A DNA stretch of 64,000 nucleotides. Source: Merdimmobilis hominis. GTDB taxonomy: Bacteria; Bacillota; Clostridia; Oscillospirales; Ruminococcaceae. The translations under genes and the position numbers were made by a program. The notes below the pieces were generated by a model, which saw only the letters and a list, made by a program, of their open reading frames with translations, did not search any database and had not been told where the DNA came from. The stretch is taken from NCBI RefSeq assembly GCF_016901855.1, contig NZ_JACJKY010000002.1:1-64000 (forward strand). Direction: 5' to 3'. Below are positions 1-8,184 of the stretch, piece after piece; positions within the stretch are counted from its first letter, which is position 1; each line of letters begins with the position of its first letter.

Positions 1-70
1 GCACTATTCAGGGTGTTGCCCAAAATGTCATTAAAGCACTGTAAGCACATTGAATGAAGGAGGGGTTAAG

Positions 71-781
71 ATGCAGGTATATGTGTCCAACAGAGAAATC
101 GAACAAATAGCGGAAGGACTGGTTCATGTGGCCTGCGGGAAGCCTCCACCGAAGCGGATAGATATTGACGCTGTTGCGGCGTATCTTGGGCTGACTGTCC
201 GGTATGAAAAATTTGCGGAAAGCGATCCGGACAAGATCGGCTTCACTTCGGACGGAAAAAGTGCATTGACAGTCTTTCGCAATGGAAAGAAACAAAGAAT
301 CGTATTTTCGAAAGAAACCATCGTCCTCGATAGTTTCCTGCAGTATCCATGCGAAAGCAGCAGGCGTCGATTTACACTGGCACATGAAATCAGCCATATC
401 CTGATCAACAGGGCTGATCCGACTCATGCAGCTCCCTGTTTTAACCGAGTCTATGATACAGAAAGAAGATATGATCTGAATGAACTTCGTGACAGAATGA
501 ATCTCAGTGAGTGTCAGGCAAACACAATGGCAGCCATCATCCTTATGCCGAAAGAGCTTCTTACCGCATCTGTCCGCAGGCATTTCCGAAAAAGCAAGAT
601 TCCCGTATACGGCGACTGTGTTTTCCTGCCTGAAATAAAGCTGGTCATGCAGGCGATGGCAGATGAGCTTGGCGTATCTTTTACAGCGATGCTGATTCAG
701 CTGAGAAAATACGATCTGCTGGAAGAACGGGATATGGCAGAATACTTTGATAAGATAAAGGTAGGTGATAGAAATGGATAG
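71..781 (+). CDS. ImmA/IrrE-family metallopeptidase
   Basis: Predicted zinc metalloprotease of 236 residues of the ImmA/IrrE family (Peptidase_M78). In Bacillus ICEBs1 and phages such proteins cleave a phage-type repressor and so derepress mobile elements. The zinc motif HEISH is at about residues 105-109, within LAHEISHILIN. The start at ATG 71 is chosen because GGAGGGG lies 7 to 12 bases upstream; a TTG at 50 in the same frame would place that RBS inside the gene. The expected partner, a helix-turn-helix repressor, is not visible and may lie left of the window. It overlaps the next reading frame (start 774) by 8 bases, so both were probably translated together. The family call is confident; the target is inferred. 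Confidence 0.85.
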   Translation: MQVYVSNREIEQIAEGLVHVACGKPPPKRIDIDAVAAYLGLTVRYEKFAESDPDKIGFTSDGKSALTVFRNGKKQRIVFSKETIVLDSFLQYPCESSRRRFTLAHEISHILINRADPTHAAPCFNRVYDTERRYDLNELRDRMNLSECQANTMAAIILMPKELLTASVRRHFRKSKIPVYGDCVFLPEIKLVMQAMADELGVSFTAMLIQLRKYDLLEERDMAEYFDKIKVGDRNG

Positions 782-1067
782 CTGTCAGAGCAAACAGAGG
801 TACGACCGTCCCCTGCCTCCGCCTGATACACAGAAGAAGCTCGATTTATGAGAAGAAGAAGCGGCTGAATTAACGCTGCGTGAGATCAGATGGCCGCGAT
901 GCAATTTCGTAATCGACAAAGTGTTTTCCGATGCAAAAGGACATTTCCTTTCCAAATGTCCAAAGTGTAAAGCACAATATGTTATGAACTTCGCCTATTT
1001 CCGAAGACAGAAAGGAGTCAGACGCCTCAAGGTAAAATACTATGGCGAGGATTACTCTGAAAAATGA
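774..1067 (+). pseudogene. Small zinc-ribbon protein gene with in-frame TGA
   Basis: A reading frame starting at ATG 774 (overlapping the ImmA stop) runs 25 codons to TGA 849-851, then continues in exactly the same frame without another stop to TGA 1065-1067. The full frame would be 97 codons. The downstream half carries a CPKC zinc-knuckle (SKCPKCKAQY) followed by a basic, aromatic-rich tail, typical of small conserved proteins beside ImmA-type genes on clostridial elements. The upstream half contains RPLPPPD. No start codon with an RBS is available after the stop, so the downstream half is probably not made on its own. Explanations are a point mutation (for example CGA to TGA), a sequencing error or readthrough. 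I do not know its function. Confidence 0.6.
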
Positions 1068-1127
1068 ATAGTAAATAACGACTTTTAATCGCGTATGCGG
1101 AGCCGATCTCAAGATCGTGACTGCCTT

Positions 1128-1197
1128 AGCACCGTACAAAGCCGGAATCCGACAGGATAACCCCTGTCTGTGATTCTGCTTTTACGGTGCTTTTTTT
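1128..1197 (+). terminator. Long imperfect hairpin with T-tract
   Basis: AGCACCGTA (1128-1136) pairs perfectly with TACGGTGCT (1183-1191). Inside, AAAGC/GCTTT, GAATC/GATTC and GACAGG/CCTGTC extend the stem, and TTTTTTT follows. It probably terminates the ImmA transcript and is unusually long for that. The remaining sequence between 1068 and 1366 shows no gene; an RBS (GGAGG at 1351) for the next gene lies at its end. Confidence 0.7.
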
Positions 1198-1366
1198 GTG
1201 CCTTCGCATCCGCTTTGTACGATGATAACAAGTCCTTTCCTCGGCTGAGCCGCTGCGGAAAGGATTTTTATGTATACAGTCTATTGGCAGAGCGCAATAG
1301 CCAGATATCCGTAATCCGGGATTTTGATCCACCCATCAAAATCTCGAAATTACGGAGGAAAGGCAA

Positions 1367-1801
1367 ATGGCCATCCACAAAAACAAAAAATATACCCTTA
1401 TGGTTTATAACACCGTCACCCACAGGAATGAAGAAGTCGAGGTCACACATGAGGTATATCACGCCTACCGCAGGACCGGATGGGGCATTGAAAACAATGA
1501 CACCAGTTTTTTTGCCCACGAAATTCAGATGAGCGGGCTCATCGGCGGCGAGGAAGGCGCGTACGAGAATTTCAAGGAATTTATCGACACAGAAAATATT
1601 CCTGATAATACAGTCCTCAAGATAATGGAAATTGACGCACTGCGGAAAGCCAACACCCCGTCCAGTCAAAAGTCGAGCGTGAAACGGCATGAAAGAGCCG
1701 CGATCCGTCGCAACCAAAGAGGGCGGCCGGGTGAGAACCACGCGGAGGTGAAATTCCTGGGGAACCGAGCAGCTATCGGTTGTTTGCATGAGCGCCGTTG
1801 A
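1367..1801 (+). CDS. Hypothetical protein, possible sigma-like N-terminus
   Basis: A 144-residue protein preceded by GGAGG at 1351-1355. The first 95 residues (basic N-terminus, VEVTHEVYHAY, ENNDTSF, then an acidic stretch) resemble the N-terminus of the small sigma-70-like proteins found on clostridial mobile elements. The last 45 residues are Arg/Gln/Asn rich and do not look like a sigma region 4 helix-turn-helix. The 3-prime end may therefore be frameshifted or replaced. The gene lies between the ImmA block and mazF on the same strand, with about 117 bases before mazF. The RBS and N-terminal composition support a real gene; the function is uncertain. Confidence 0.5.
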   Translation: MAIHKNKKYTLMVYNTVTHRNEEVEVTHEVYHAYRRTGWGIENNDTSFFAHEIQMSGLIGGEEGAYENFKEFIDTENIPDNTVLKIMEIDALRKANTPSSQKSSVKRHERAAIRRNQRGRPGENHAEVKFLGNRAAIGCLHERR

Positions 1802-1918
1802 TCACGGAAGTTGAGAACAAATATGATCATGCAAACGCAAAACGATTTTACAGCATAAGGGGCGAGGTCTGGCCTTTGCCCCTGTGCTTTTACTTAAACC
1901 ACTCGGAGGTATATAGGA

Positions 1919-2275
1919 ATGAAAAATATAAAGCGCGGCGAAATCTACTACGCCGATTTATCTCCCGTCATCGGGAGCGAACAGGGCGGTATGCGTCCCG
2001 TTCTGATTCTGCAAAACGACATCGGAAACCGGTTCAGCCCTACTACGATTGTGATACCGCTCACTTCGATACAGAAGAAAAAATCACAGCCTACCCACGT
2101 CATCGTTGACTGTGATTTTTTAGAGAGCGAATCTACGCTGCTTTTGGAACAGGTTCGCACGATTGATAAAACACGCCTGTCCGATTATCTCGGACAGATT
2201 TCCAAAGAGGATATGGGGCGTGTCGAGGCCGCAATGGTGGTCAGCCTTGGATTCGGAGGTGCAGTCCATGACTGA
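1919..2275 (+). CDS. MazF/PemK-family toxin
   Basis: A 118-residue protein of the type II toxin-antitoxin family MazF/PemK, whose members are sequence-specific mRNA endoribonucleases. The N-terminal RGEIYYADLSPVIGSEQGG with RPVLILQND is the family signature, followed by TIVIPLTS and a C-terminal region with LEQVRTIDK. Length and domain match full-size Gram-positive MazF. The RBS is CGGAGGT at about 1904. No MazE-like antitoxin precedes it; the next gene overlaps its stop by 8 bases and encodes a 56-residue protein that could be a partner but resembles SHOCT-type small proteins rather than MazE. On clostridial elements such solitary mazF-like genes near serine recombinases are common, possibly for element maintenance. 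That role is inferred. Confidence 0.9.
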   Translation: MKNIKRGEIYYADLSPVIGSEQGGMRPVLILQNDIGNRFSPTTIVIPLTSIQKKKSQPTHVIVDCDFLESESTLLLEQVRTIDKTRLSDYLGQISKEDMGRVEAAMVVSLGFGGAVHD

Positions 2276-2438
2276 AAAAGAAAACGCCGCTGTTCAGAAA
2301 GCCTCTCTCTGTTACAGCATCAATATGCTTCGCCTTCTGCTGTCCATGCAGCTGATTACCGAGGAAGAATATAACCGTATCCTCCGCCACACAGCGGAGC
2401 ATTACGATCCGCAGAAAAAGATATGTCTTGTCTCTTAA
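2268..2438 (+). CDS. Small SHOCT-like protein
   Basis: A 56-residue protein starting at ATG 2268 inside the mazF 3-prime end (overlap ATGACTGA), with GGAGGT at 2255-2260 as RBS. The C-terminal half, LLSMQLITEEEYNRI, matches the short two-helix SHOCT-type pattern (Leu-x-x-Gly/Leu-Ile-Thr-x-Glu-Glu-Tyr/Phe) seen in small proteins beside recombinase genes of Clostridia. It is translationally coupled to mazF and ends about 110 bases before the first recombinase. It could be a recombination accessory factor or a non-MazE antitoxin; the sequence does not decide. Confidence 0.65.
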   Translation: MTEKENAAVQKASLCYSINMLRLLLSMQLITEEEYNRILRHTAEHYDPQKKICLVS

Positions 2439-2546
2439 TTTTCACCATAGTCGCTGGATGTATGCGAACTCTTGTGGTATCCTTCGTGTTGCCGCAAGGA
2501 TAAGCGGTAATACAAGCGGACAAACCGTCTGCGGAAAGGAAAAACC

Positions 2547-4082
2547 ATGATGAAAACCATTACTGAACTAACTATCCCTAAAAAGGAAGAAAAGCTCATC
2601 CGGCTGGCTCCGTATATCCGCGTATCCAGCAATTCCGATGATCAGCTTCTTTCCTTCGCCGCACAGGTCAGGTATTACACCGACTACACGGCAGCACATT
2701 CCGAATATGAGCTGGTAGACATTTATGCTGATGAAGGCATCACCGGAACGGAGATGAAAAAGCGCGACGATTTCAACCGGCTAATCTATGACTGTAAAAA
2801 ACGAAAAATTGATCGTATCATTACCAAGTCCATCTCACGCTTCGCACGGAATACCACAGAGCTGCTGACTGTAGTACGAATGTTAAGGGAAATAGGTGTC
2901 AGCGTTTACTTCGAAGAACAGGGCATCGACACGGAAACCCTTGATCTTGAAATGATCCTGACTTTCCCCGGCATGGCTGCACAGAAAGAATCAGAAACGA
3001 TTTCCGAAAATATGCGGTGGAGTTATCAGAAGCGAATGGAATCCGGCGAATTCAACTGCTGTCGAGCTGCTTACGGGTATGAACTCGTAAATGGAGAGCT
3101 TCGTGTTAATGATACGGAGGCGGCAGTTGTCCGCCGGATTTTTCACCTCTACCTGCAAGGTTGCGGCAAACAGGCCATCGCTAATCAGCTCAATGCAGAG
3201 GAAGTTCCCAAACGGTACGGATACACAACATGGCATTCGTTCACCATCGATTATATTCTCAACAATGAGCGATATATGGGAGATGCGCTGCTGCAAAAGA
3301 GTTACACTACCGATGTTCTGCCGTACCGCAAAAGACGGAACCACGGTGAAAGGACACAGTTTTATGTTGAAAACAGTAATCCCGCCATTGTGAGCAGAGA
3401 AACCTATCAGGCTGTGCAGGAACTGCAAAAGAGCAAGTCCAAGGGCTGTTTTGTGAAAAAAGACCGATACCCCTTAAGCACAATGCTGAAGTGTCCCGTC
3501 TGCGGACACAACTACCGCAGACAGATTGTCAATGGAAAAGCCTATTGGGTATGCTCCTACAAAGCATCGGGACGCTTGGAATGTACCAGCGAACGCATAT
3601 CTGAAGAATCAGTAAAAGAAGCCTTTGTACGGATGACAGACAAGCTTGTAAGAAACCGTGAAGACTTGCTCGGTGACCTAATCCGACAGCTTGAAAAAAT
3701 GCAGAACCGCGTCAGCGGAAATCATGAAAAGGTATATCAGATAGACTGCTTGATCGCTGATATCAATGCACAGAACCTTGTAGTAACACAGCTTCATAAC
3801 AAAGGGATTCTGAACAACGCCGAATTCACAGCACAATCCGGCGAACTGAGCCGAAAGGTCAGCGAGCTTCGTTCAGAGCGCCGCCGCATTCTCATGGAAG
3901 ATGAGGACGATGAACTGATAGATACCCTTCACACTCTCGATGAAACGCTTGCCGAATATATTCCTGCCGATACATTCGATGAAGATCTGTTCGAGCAGAT
4001 CGTTGAGAGCATCACGGTCATCAGCGGACAGAAACTGAGCTTTCGGCTTGCGGGAGGGCTTGTCCTCACAGAAAAAATCTAA
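2547..4082 (+). CDS. Large serine recombinase (first of three)
   Basis: A 511-residue site-specific recombinase of the large serine (resolvase/invertase) family. The catalytic domain fills about residues 18-165: the nucleophile context is YIRVSS (Ser27 expected), with SISRFARN and the EEQGID segment. Next comes the Recombinase DNA-binding domain (about 180-290) and a zinc ribbon CPVC...CSYKASGRLEC near residues 314-345, then a coiled-coil region. All usual catalytic landmarks are present, so the enzyme looks active. The RBS is GGAAAGGA upstream; a second ATG follows immediately at 2550. It is separated by 18 bases from the next gene and forms one transcription unit with the other two recombinases. 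It probably catalyses integration or excision of an element whose body lies left of the window. Confidence 0.92.
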   Translation: MMKTITELTIPKKEEKLIRLAPYIRVSSNSDDQLLSFAAQVRYYTDYTAAHSEYELVDIYADEGITGTEMKKRDDFNRLIYDCKKRKIDRIITKSISRFARNTTELLTVVRMLREIGVSVYFEEQGIDTETLDLEMILTFPGMAAQKESETISENMRWSYQKRMESGEFNCCRAAYGYELVNGELRVNDTEAAVVRRIFHLYLQGCGKQAIANQLNAEEVPKRYGYTTWHSFTIDYILNNERYMGDALLQKSYTTDVLPYRKRRNHGERTQFYVENSNPAIVSRETYQAVQELQKSKSKGCFVKKDRYPLSTMLKCPVCGHNYRRQIVNGKAYWVCSYKASGRLECTSERISEESVKEAFVRMTDKLVRNREDLLGDLIRQLEKMQNRVSGNHEKVYQIDCLIADINAQNLVVTQLHNKGILNNAEFTAQSGELSRKVSELRSERRRILMEDEDDELIDTLHTLDETLAEYIPADTFDEDLFEQIVESITVISGQKLSFRLAGGLVLTEKI

Positions 4083-4100
4083 CGGAAAGGAGTACACTGC

Positions 4101-5027
4101 ATGAAAATACGCAACATCCCCTTTGGATATCAATTTGACAACGGCAAAATCATCAGGCATCCTGCGGAAAGCCAGATCGTCTGTAGCATATATGAGAATT
4201 ATCTGCAGGGCAGCTCACTGCTGCAAATAGCCAAAAAACTGAATGCCTGCGGTACCGAATATATGCCCGGCGTTACCGGCTGGAACAAAGCACGGCTGAA
4301 ACGGATTGTGGAAGATGTCCGATACCTCGGTGATGAAACATATCCGCCGATTATAGATACAGACGCCTTCGACAAGGCTCAGAAGGTAAAAGCCGAGCGA
4401 AACACACAGAAGGCCGTTGACCGAGGTGCGGTAATATTTCAAATATCTGCACTTGTGGTATGCGGAGAATGCGGTCATCCCATGCGCCGTATGCATGACA
4501 GCCGAACATCATTCGGTGAAAAGTGGGTTTGTCAGGAGTGCGGAACCACTATAAAAATCGTCGATGACAAACTGCTTGCTGATGTTAATGAATGTCTGAA
4601 CATAGTTATTGCTGATACAAGACTGATCAATGTACCGCTCAAACAAAAGGAGCCGTCCTCCTGTCTTCGCCGATTGGAAAATGAAATCGGGCGGCTGCTG
4701 GACAGTTCCGAAATGGAAAAGGAAACACTGAAAAACAAAATATTTGAATGTGCCTCGCTCCGGTATTCTGAGATGGATACCACCGAGAGCGTGACAGAAA
4801 TGCTAAAAGCGGCCTTTGAAAAATCAGGGCCGCTTTCTCAATACAACCAAGAACTTACAGAACGCACCGTCTCCTCCATTAGCTTAAACCGCGACGGAAG
4901 CGTTTGCCTCACATTGAAAAACGGTCGCCAGATCAGAAAGGAGAACACAAATGGAACAGACTGCCATAATGCCTCAAAAGAGAGTACGCGCAATTCCGCC
5001 GACAATTCAGCCGGTCAATGTGTATAG
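4101..5027 (+). CDS. Recombinase-like protein lacking catalytic domain
   Basis: A 308-residue protein that begins directly in the Recombinase DNA-binding region (PFGYQFDNGKI, then SIYENYLQGSSLLQIAKKLN) and has a zinc ribbon CGECGHPM...CQEC around residues 118-150 plus a helical C-terminus. The resolvase domain with its serine is absent. The gene has its own RBS (AAAGGAG at 4085) and an intact frame, so it is a designed short protein rather than an obvious truncation. It lies between two full recombinases and overlaps the third by 77 bases. By position it may be a DNA-binding accessory or directionality factor for them. That role is inference; the absence of the catalytic domain is seen directly. 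Confidence 0.85.
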   Translation: MKIRNIPFGYQFDNGKIIRHPAESQIVCSIYENYLQGSSLLQIAKKLNACGTEYMPGVTGWNKARLKRIVEDVRYLGDETYPPIIDTDAFDKAQKVKAERNTQKAVDRGAVIFQISALVVCGECGHPMRRMHDSRTSFGEKWVCQECGTTIKIVDDKLLADVNECLNIVIADTRLINVPLKQKEPSSCLRRLENEIGRLLDSSEMEKETLKNKIFECASLRYSEMDTTESVTEMLKAAFEKSGPLSQYNQELTERTVSSISLNRDGSVCLTLKNGRQIRKENTNGTDCHNASKESTRNSADNSAGQCV

Positions 5028-6597
5028 CGCACAGTATACCTGCAAGCGGGTGGCTGCCTACTGTCGCGTATCCACCAAGCAGGAAGAACAGCTTAACAGC
5101 TATGAAGTACAGGTAAAATATTATACGGAACGCATCAACCGTGAAAAAGGCTGGCAGCTTGCCGGAATCTATGCGGACAAGGGAATCACAGGCACAAGCA
5201 CCCGAAAGCGCGATGAATTCAACAAAATGATCAAAGCCTGCAGACGGCACAAGGTCGATATGATCATCACCAAATCCATATCACGGTTCGCAAGAAACAC
5301 TGTGGACTGTCTGAAATATGTCAGGCTGCTTAAAGAACTGGGTGTAGATGTGTATTTTGAGGAACAGGGCATCCACAGCACCGATCCCGGCGCGGAATTT
5401 TATATCACTATATATGGCTCCATCGCACAGAGCGAATCTGAAAACATCAGCCACAATGTAGCTTGGGGAAAAGCGCAGAGTGCAAAAGAAGGCAATGTCT
5501 TCTTCGCCTACAAATCCTTCCTTGGATACCGAAAAGGCGCAGACGGCAAACCGGAAATCGATCCAGAACAAGCGGCCATTGTACGCTCTATTTACGAGCA
5601 GTTCCTTGCCGGAAAAAGTATGCAGGACATTGCCAACGAGCTGACCGGACAAGGCGTCCCGACACCTTCCGGGAAAAGCAAATGGCAAGCAACGGTGATT
5701 CGCTCCATCCTGTCCAATGAGAAATACAAGGGTGATGCCTTACGGGGTAAAACCTATATTGAAGACTGCATCAGCAAAAAGGTTCGAGTAAATACAGGAG
5801 AACGTCCCCAGTATTATATCGAGAACAATCATCCGGCGATTATCGACTCCGCCACCTTCGGCAGAGTGCAGGAAGAACTTGCCCGCCGCGCCGGAAAGAG
5901 AAAGGTAAAACAGGTTGGCACAAAGACGGAGCAAGGAAAATACTGCGGTAAATATGCTCTCACCGAATTACTGATCTGCGGAGAATGCGGAACACCGTAC
6001 CGCAGATGCACATGGACAGTAGGCGGTCAGAAGAAGATCGTATGGCGCTGCATCAGCCGCCTCGATTACGGCAAGAAATACTGCCACCAATCACCTACAA
6101 TGGAAGAAGCATCCTTACAGGATGCGATCATGGAAACCATTCTGAAAACGGCAAAAGTGAATCCCGAAATACTGCAAACACTCAAAATGCACATTCAAAT
6201 GGGATTAGGTTGTGAAACGCAAGCGGATGACAGCATTGAAATTCAAATCCGCATTGCACAGATTGACAGAGAATTTAAAGAAATGCTGAACAGCGTAACT
6301 GTGCAGAATCAGGGGAGCTTACTTTCCGATCCCCGTATCGAATCATTGATCACAGAAAAAAGAATGCTTGAAAACAAGCTGGCACAGTACAGTGCGGAAA
6401 AGGAACATCGCAAAAATATCACCTCTCGGCTGGACGAGATATTCACCGTCCTTGAAGGCATGAAAAACCATCCGCTTACCTATGACGATCAGATAGTCAG
6501 GCAAATCCTTCAATGTGTGGTCGTCGAATCAAAAGAGAAAATAAAGGTAGTTTTTATCGGCGGCCTTGAAGTTGAATGTGATGTAGAGCAGGCGTAA
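4951..6597 (+). CDS. Large serine recombinase (third of three)
   Basis: A 548-residue large serine recombinase. The catalytic motif is YCRVSTKQEEQ (Ser41 expected), followed by GITGTSTRKRDEF, SISRFARN and SIAQSESENISHNV. The Recombinase domain spans about residues 195-320, and a zinc ribbon CGECGTPYRR...C...C lies near residues 355-390, then a coiled-coil C-terminus. The start at 4951 has AAAGGAG 8 bases upstream although it sits inside the previous gene by 77 bases, implying translational coupling. It is the last gene before a change to a different module, which fits recombinase genes lying at an element end. The attachment site should be near 6600-6840 but I could not identify core sequences. 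Confidence 0.92.
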   Translation: MEQTAIMPQKRVRAIPPTIQPVNVYSAQYTCKRVAAYCRVSTKQEEQLNSYEVQVKYYTERINREKGWQLAGIYADKGITGTSTRKRDEFNKMIKACRRHKVDMIITKSISRFARNTVDCLKYVRLLKELGVDVYFEEQGIHSTDPGAEFYITIYGSIAQSESENISHNVAWGKAQSAKEGNVFFAYKSFLGYRKGADGKPEIDPEQAAIVRSIYEQFLAGKSMQDIANELTGQGVPTPSGKSKWQATVIRSILSNEKYKGDALRGKTYIEDCISKKVRVNTGERPQYYIENNHPAIIDSATFGRVQEELARRAGKRKVKQVGTKTEQGKYCGKYALTELLICGECGTPYRRCTWTVGGQKKIVWRCISRLDYGKKYCHQSPTMEEASLQDAIMETILKTAKVNPEILQTLKMHIQMGLGCETQADDSIEIQIRIAQIDREFKEMLNSVTVQNQGSLLSDPRIESLITEKRMLENKLAQYSAEKEHRKNITSRLDEIFTVLEGMKNHPLTYDDQIVRQILQCVVVESKEKIKVVFIGGLEVECDVEQA

Positions 6598-6740
6598 CCG
6601 CTTATGCAAGAGTTCAACTCCATCAGCCAAAATCGAAAAAATATCTTTTTTATAGTCCTTAGACAAACGTGTATTGGACGAACACTTGCTTCTTTAGCGG
6701 CGGCTTCGCCGTCAAGGTGATGCTCTGATACGAAACAGAA

Positions 6741-6781
6741 ACCGCCATCTTAGATGAAAGTCTAAGGTGGCGGGTTTTGTT
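6741..6781 (+). terminator. Intrinsic terminator after recombinases
   Basis: ACCGCCATCTTAGA (from 6741) pairs with TCTAAGGTGGCGGG (6761-6774), loop TGAAAG, followed by TTTTGTT. It closes the recombinase operon. The rest of 6598-6843 holds no gene that I can see; an AAAGGAG RBS for the next gene is at its right end. Confidence 0.85.
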
Positions 6782-6843
6782 ATGTCCGCACATTCGTTAA
6801 TTGTGCTTTCCTTTGTTACAATACAGGCAAAGGAGGATTCGAT

Positions 6844-7029
6844 ATGCGAGATAAGAAGTATTACATAGTGCTTGATGATTTTGAACGGCGGGTGATTGTG
6901 AACTGCCTGAACGAAATGCGGAACAAGATTATTGCTGACGGCAAGTACACCGATGCGGTGGATGAAGTTCTATTGAAAATCATTGGTGCAAAACAAAAGA
7001 AATTCAAAGTAATTTACAAGGAGGCGTGA
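6844..7029 (+). CDS. Small conserved hypothetical protein
   Basis: A 61-residue protein with a good RBS (AAAGGAGG at 6830-6837) and the motif YIVLDDFERRVIVNCLNEMRN, a pattern I associate with small genes that sit directly upstream of tnpV in clostridial mobile elements. It has no membrane segment, no cysteines and no recognisable catalytic motif. It ends 2 bases before the tnpV start at 7032 and probably forms a two-gene unit with it, ended by the hairpin at 7416-7457. The function is unknown; the conserved neighbourhood suggests a role in the mobile element. Confidence 0.7.
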   Translation: MRDKKYYIVLDDFERRVIVNCLNEMRNKIIADGKYTDAVDEVLLKIIGAKQKKFKVIYKEA

Positions 7030-7031
7030 TT

Positions 7032-7409
7032 ATGGAAAAGTACATTTATGACGAAAAGAACGGTCTTTGGTTCGAACTTCAAGGTGACTACTATCTACCG
7101 TGTTTAAAACTGCCCGAAGGAGAACAACAGCCTGTCGGTTTATGGGGACAGCGACATTTGCAGTATATCAAGCAAAATCGTAAGGTCTTTTATCTCAATC
7201 TGCTGACAAGCGGTAAACTGAACGGCTACCTCTCAGATATTGACAAACAGGCTGAGGAGATGTTTTTTCGCTTGGTAAAACAGATAGCGGAGCATGAGGG
7301 TGTTACCGAGAAACTCAAAGCGGATAATCAAATGAAATGGGTTGCTCAAATGAATAACATCCGCAGCAGAGCAAAGGAAGTCATAAATAATGAATTGATT
7401 TTTTCATAA
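7032..7409 (+). CDS. tnpV: TnpV-family transposon-encoded protein
   Basis: A 125-residue protein of the TnpV family, first named in clostridial Tn4451-type mobilizable transposons; its molecular role is unresolved. Family features seen are DYYLPCLKLP near the N-terminus, YIKQNRKVFYLNLLTSGKLNGYLSDID in the centre (given here in pieces: YLNLLTSGKLN and YLSDIDKQAEEM) and LKADNQMKWVAQMNNIRSRA near the C-terminus. The ATG at 7032 is preferred to GTG 7026 because it is 7 bases from AAGGAGG. The gene sits between the recombinase module and the kdp island, which suggests that both belong or belonged to mobile DNA. Confidence 0.85.
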   Translation: MEKYIYDEKNGLWFELQGDYYLPCLKLPEGEQQPVGLWGQRHLQYIKQNRKVFYLNLLTSGKLNGYLSDIDKQAEEMFFRLVKQIAEHEGVTEKLKADNQMKWVAQMNNIRSRAKEVINNELIFS

Positions 7410-7415
7410 AAGATT

Positions 7416-7457
7416 AACGGTGCTGTAAAGATCAAAAGGATTTACAGCACCGTTTTT
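7416..7457. terminator. Terminator between tnpV and kdpE
   Basis: AACGGTGCTGTAAA (7416-7429) pairs with TTTACAGCACCGTT (7441-7454) and is followed by TTTTTG. The genes on both sides converge (tnpV plus, kdpE minus), so the hairpin may act in both directions. It is the left boundary of the kdp island. Confidence 0.88.
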
Positions 7458-7482
7458 GCGTATTCATTTTTTGTTTAACAAA

Positions 7483-8184
7483 TTATTCAACCTTCATCAT
7501 TCTGTAACCAACGCCGATATGTGTTTGGATATATTGTGGAGAATCTGCGTCCTTTTCCAGTTTTTTGCGGAGCGTTGCCATAAAGACGCGCAGAGAGGCA
7601 ATATCGTTATCCCAACAACTGCCCCAAATGCTCTGTGTAATAAAGGTATGGGTTAAAACCTTGCCTATATTTCTTGAAAGCAGACACAGAAGTTTATATT
7701 CAATAGGTGTAAGGTGCAATTCTTCATCGCCTAAATAGGCGCATCCTGCGGCATAATCTATACGAAGCTGACCGTTTGTGAAAACGGACGCTTCGGCGGC
7801 GGTCTCGTTCTGTATCATATTAAGCCGCCTTTGCGTTACCCTGAGCCTTGCCAAAAGTTCTTCCACCGAAAACGGTTTGGTCAGATAATCGTCGGCGCCT
7901 GCATCGAGTGCGTCAATTTTATCGGTATCTTCGCTTCGTGCGCTGATAACGATAATCGGCATATTCGACCAAGTGCGGATTTTTTTAATAACATCAACGC
8001 CGTCAATATCGGGAAGTCCTAAATCTAAGAGGACAATATCGGGATTGTGCGATGACGCTTCCAAAATGGCGGTGGAACCGTTAGGTGCGGTTAAGTATCT
8101 GTAATCGTGCGCTTTAAGGGTTGTTGTAATAAGATTTTTGACCGAATTATCATCTTCAACAACCAATATCAATGGTTTATTCAT
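7483..8184 (-). CDS. kdpE: KdpE response regulator
   Basis: A 233-residue OmpR/PhoB-type response regulator. The N-terminal receiver domain has the acidic pair in VVEDDNS, the phospho-acceptor in VLLDLGLPDIDG (Asp near residue 53) and the lysine in YLTKPFS. The C-terminal winged helix contains LTPIEYKLLCLLSRN and a conserved tail GVGYRM. KdpE receives phosphate from KdpD and activates kdpFABC when potassium is limiting. The RBS GGGAGGT precedes the ATG, and the start overlaps the kdpD stop by 8 bases. It is the last gene of the minus-strand island and is followed by a terminator. Confidence 0.95.
   Translation of the reverse strand: MNKPLILVVEDDNSVKNLITTTLKAHDYRYLTAPNGSTAILEASSHNPDIVLLDLGLPDIDGVDVIKKIRTWSNMPIIVISARSEDTDKIDALDAGADDYLTKPFSVEELLARLRVTQRRLNMIQNETAAEASVFTNGQLRIDYAAGCAYLGDEELHLTPIEYKLLCLLSRNIGKVLTHTFITQSIWGSCWDNDIASLRVFMATLRKKLEKDADSPQYIQTHIGVGYRMMKVE

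Noticed and set aside
1798-2109. 103-codon frame overlapping mazF
   Set aside because: Different frame of the confident MazF gene; no RBS at its start.
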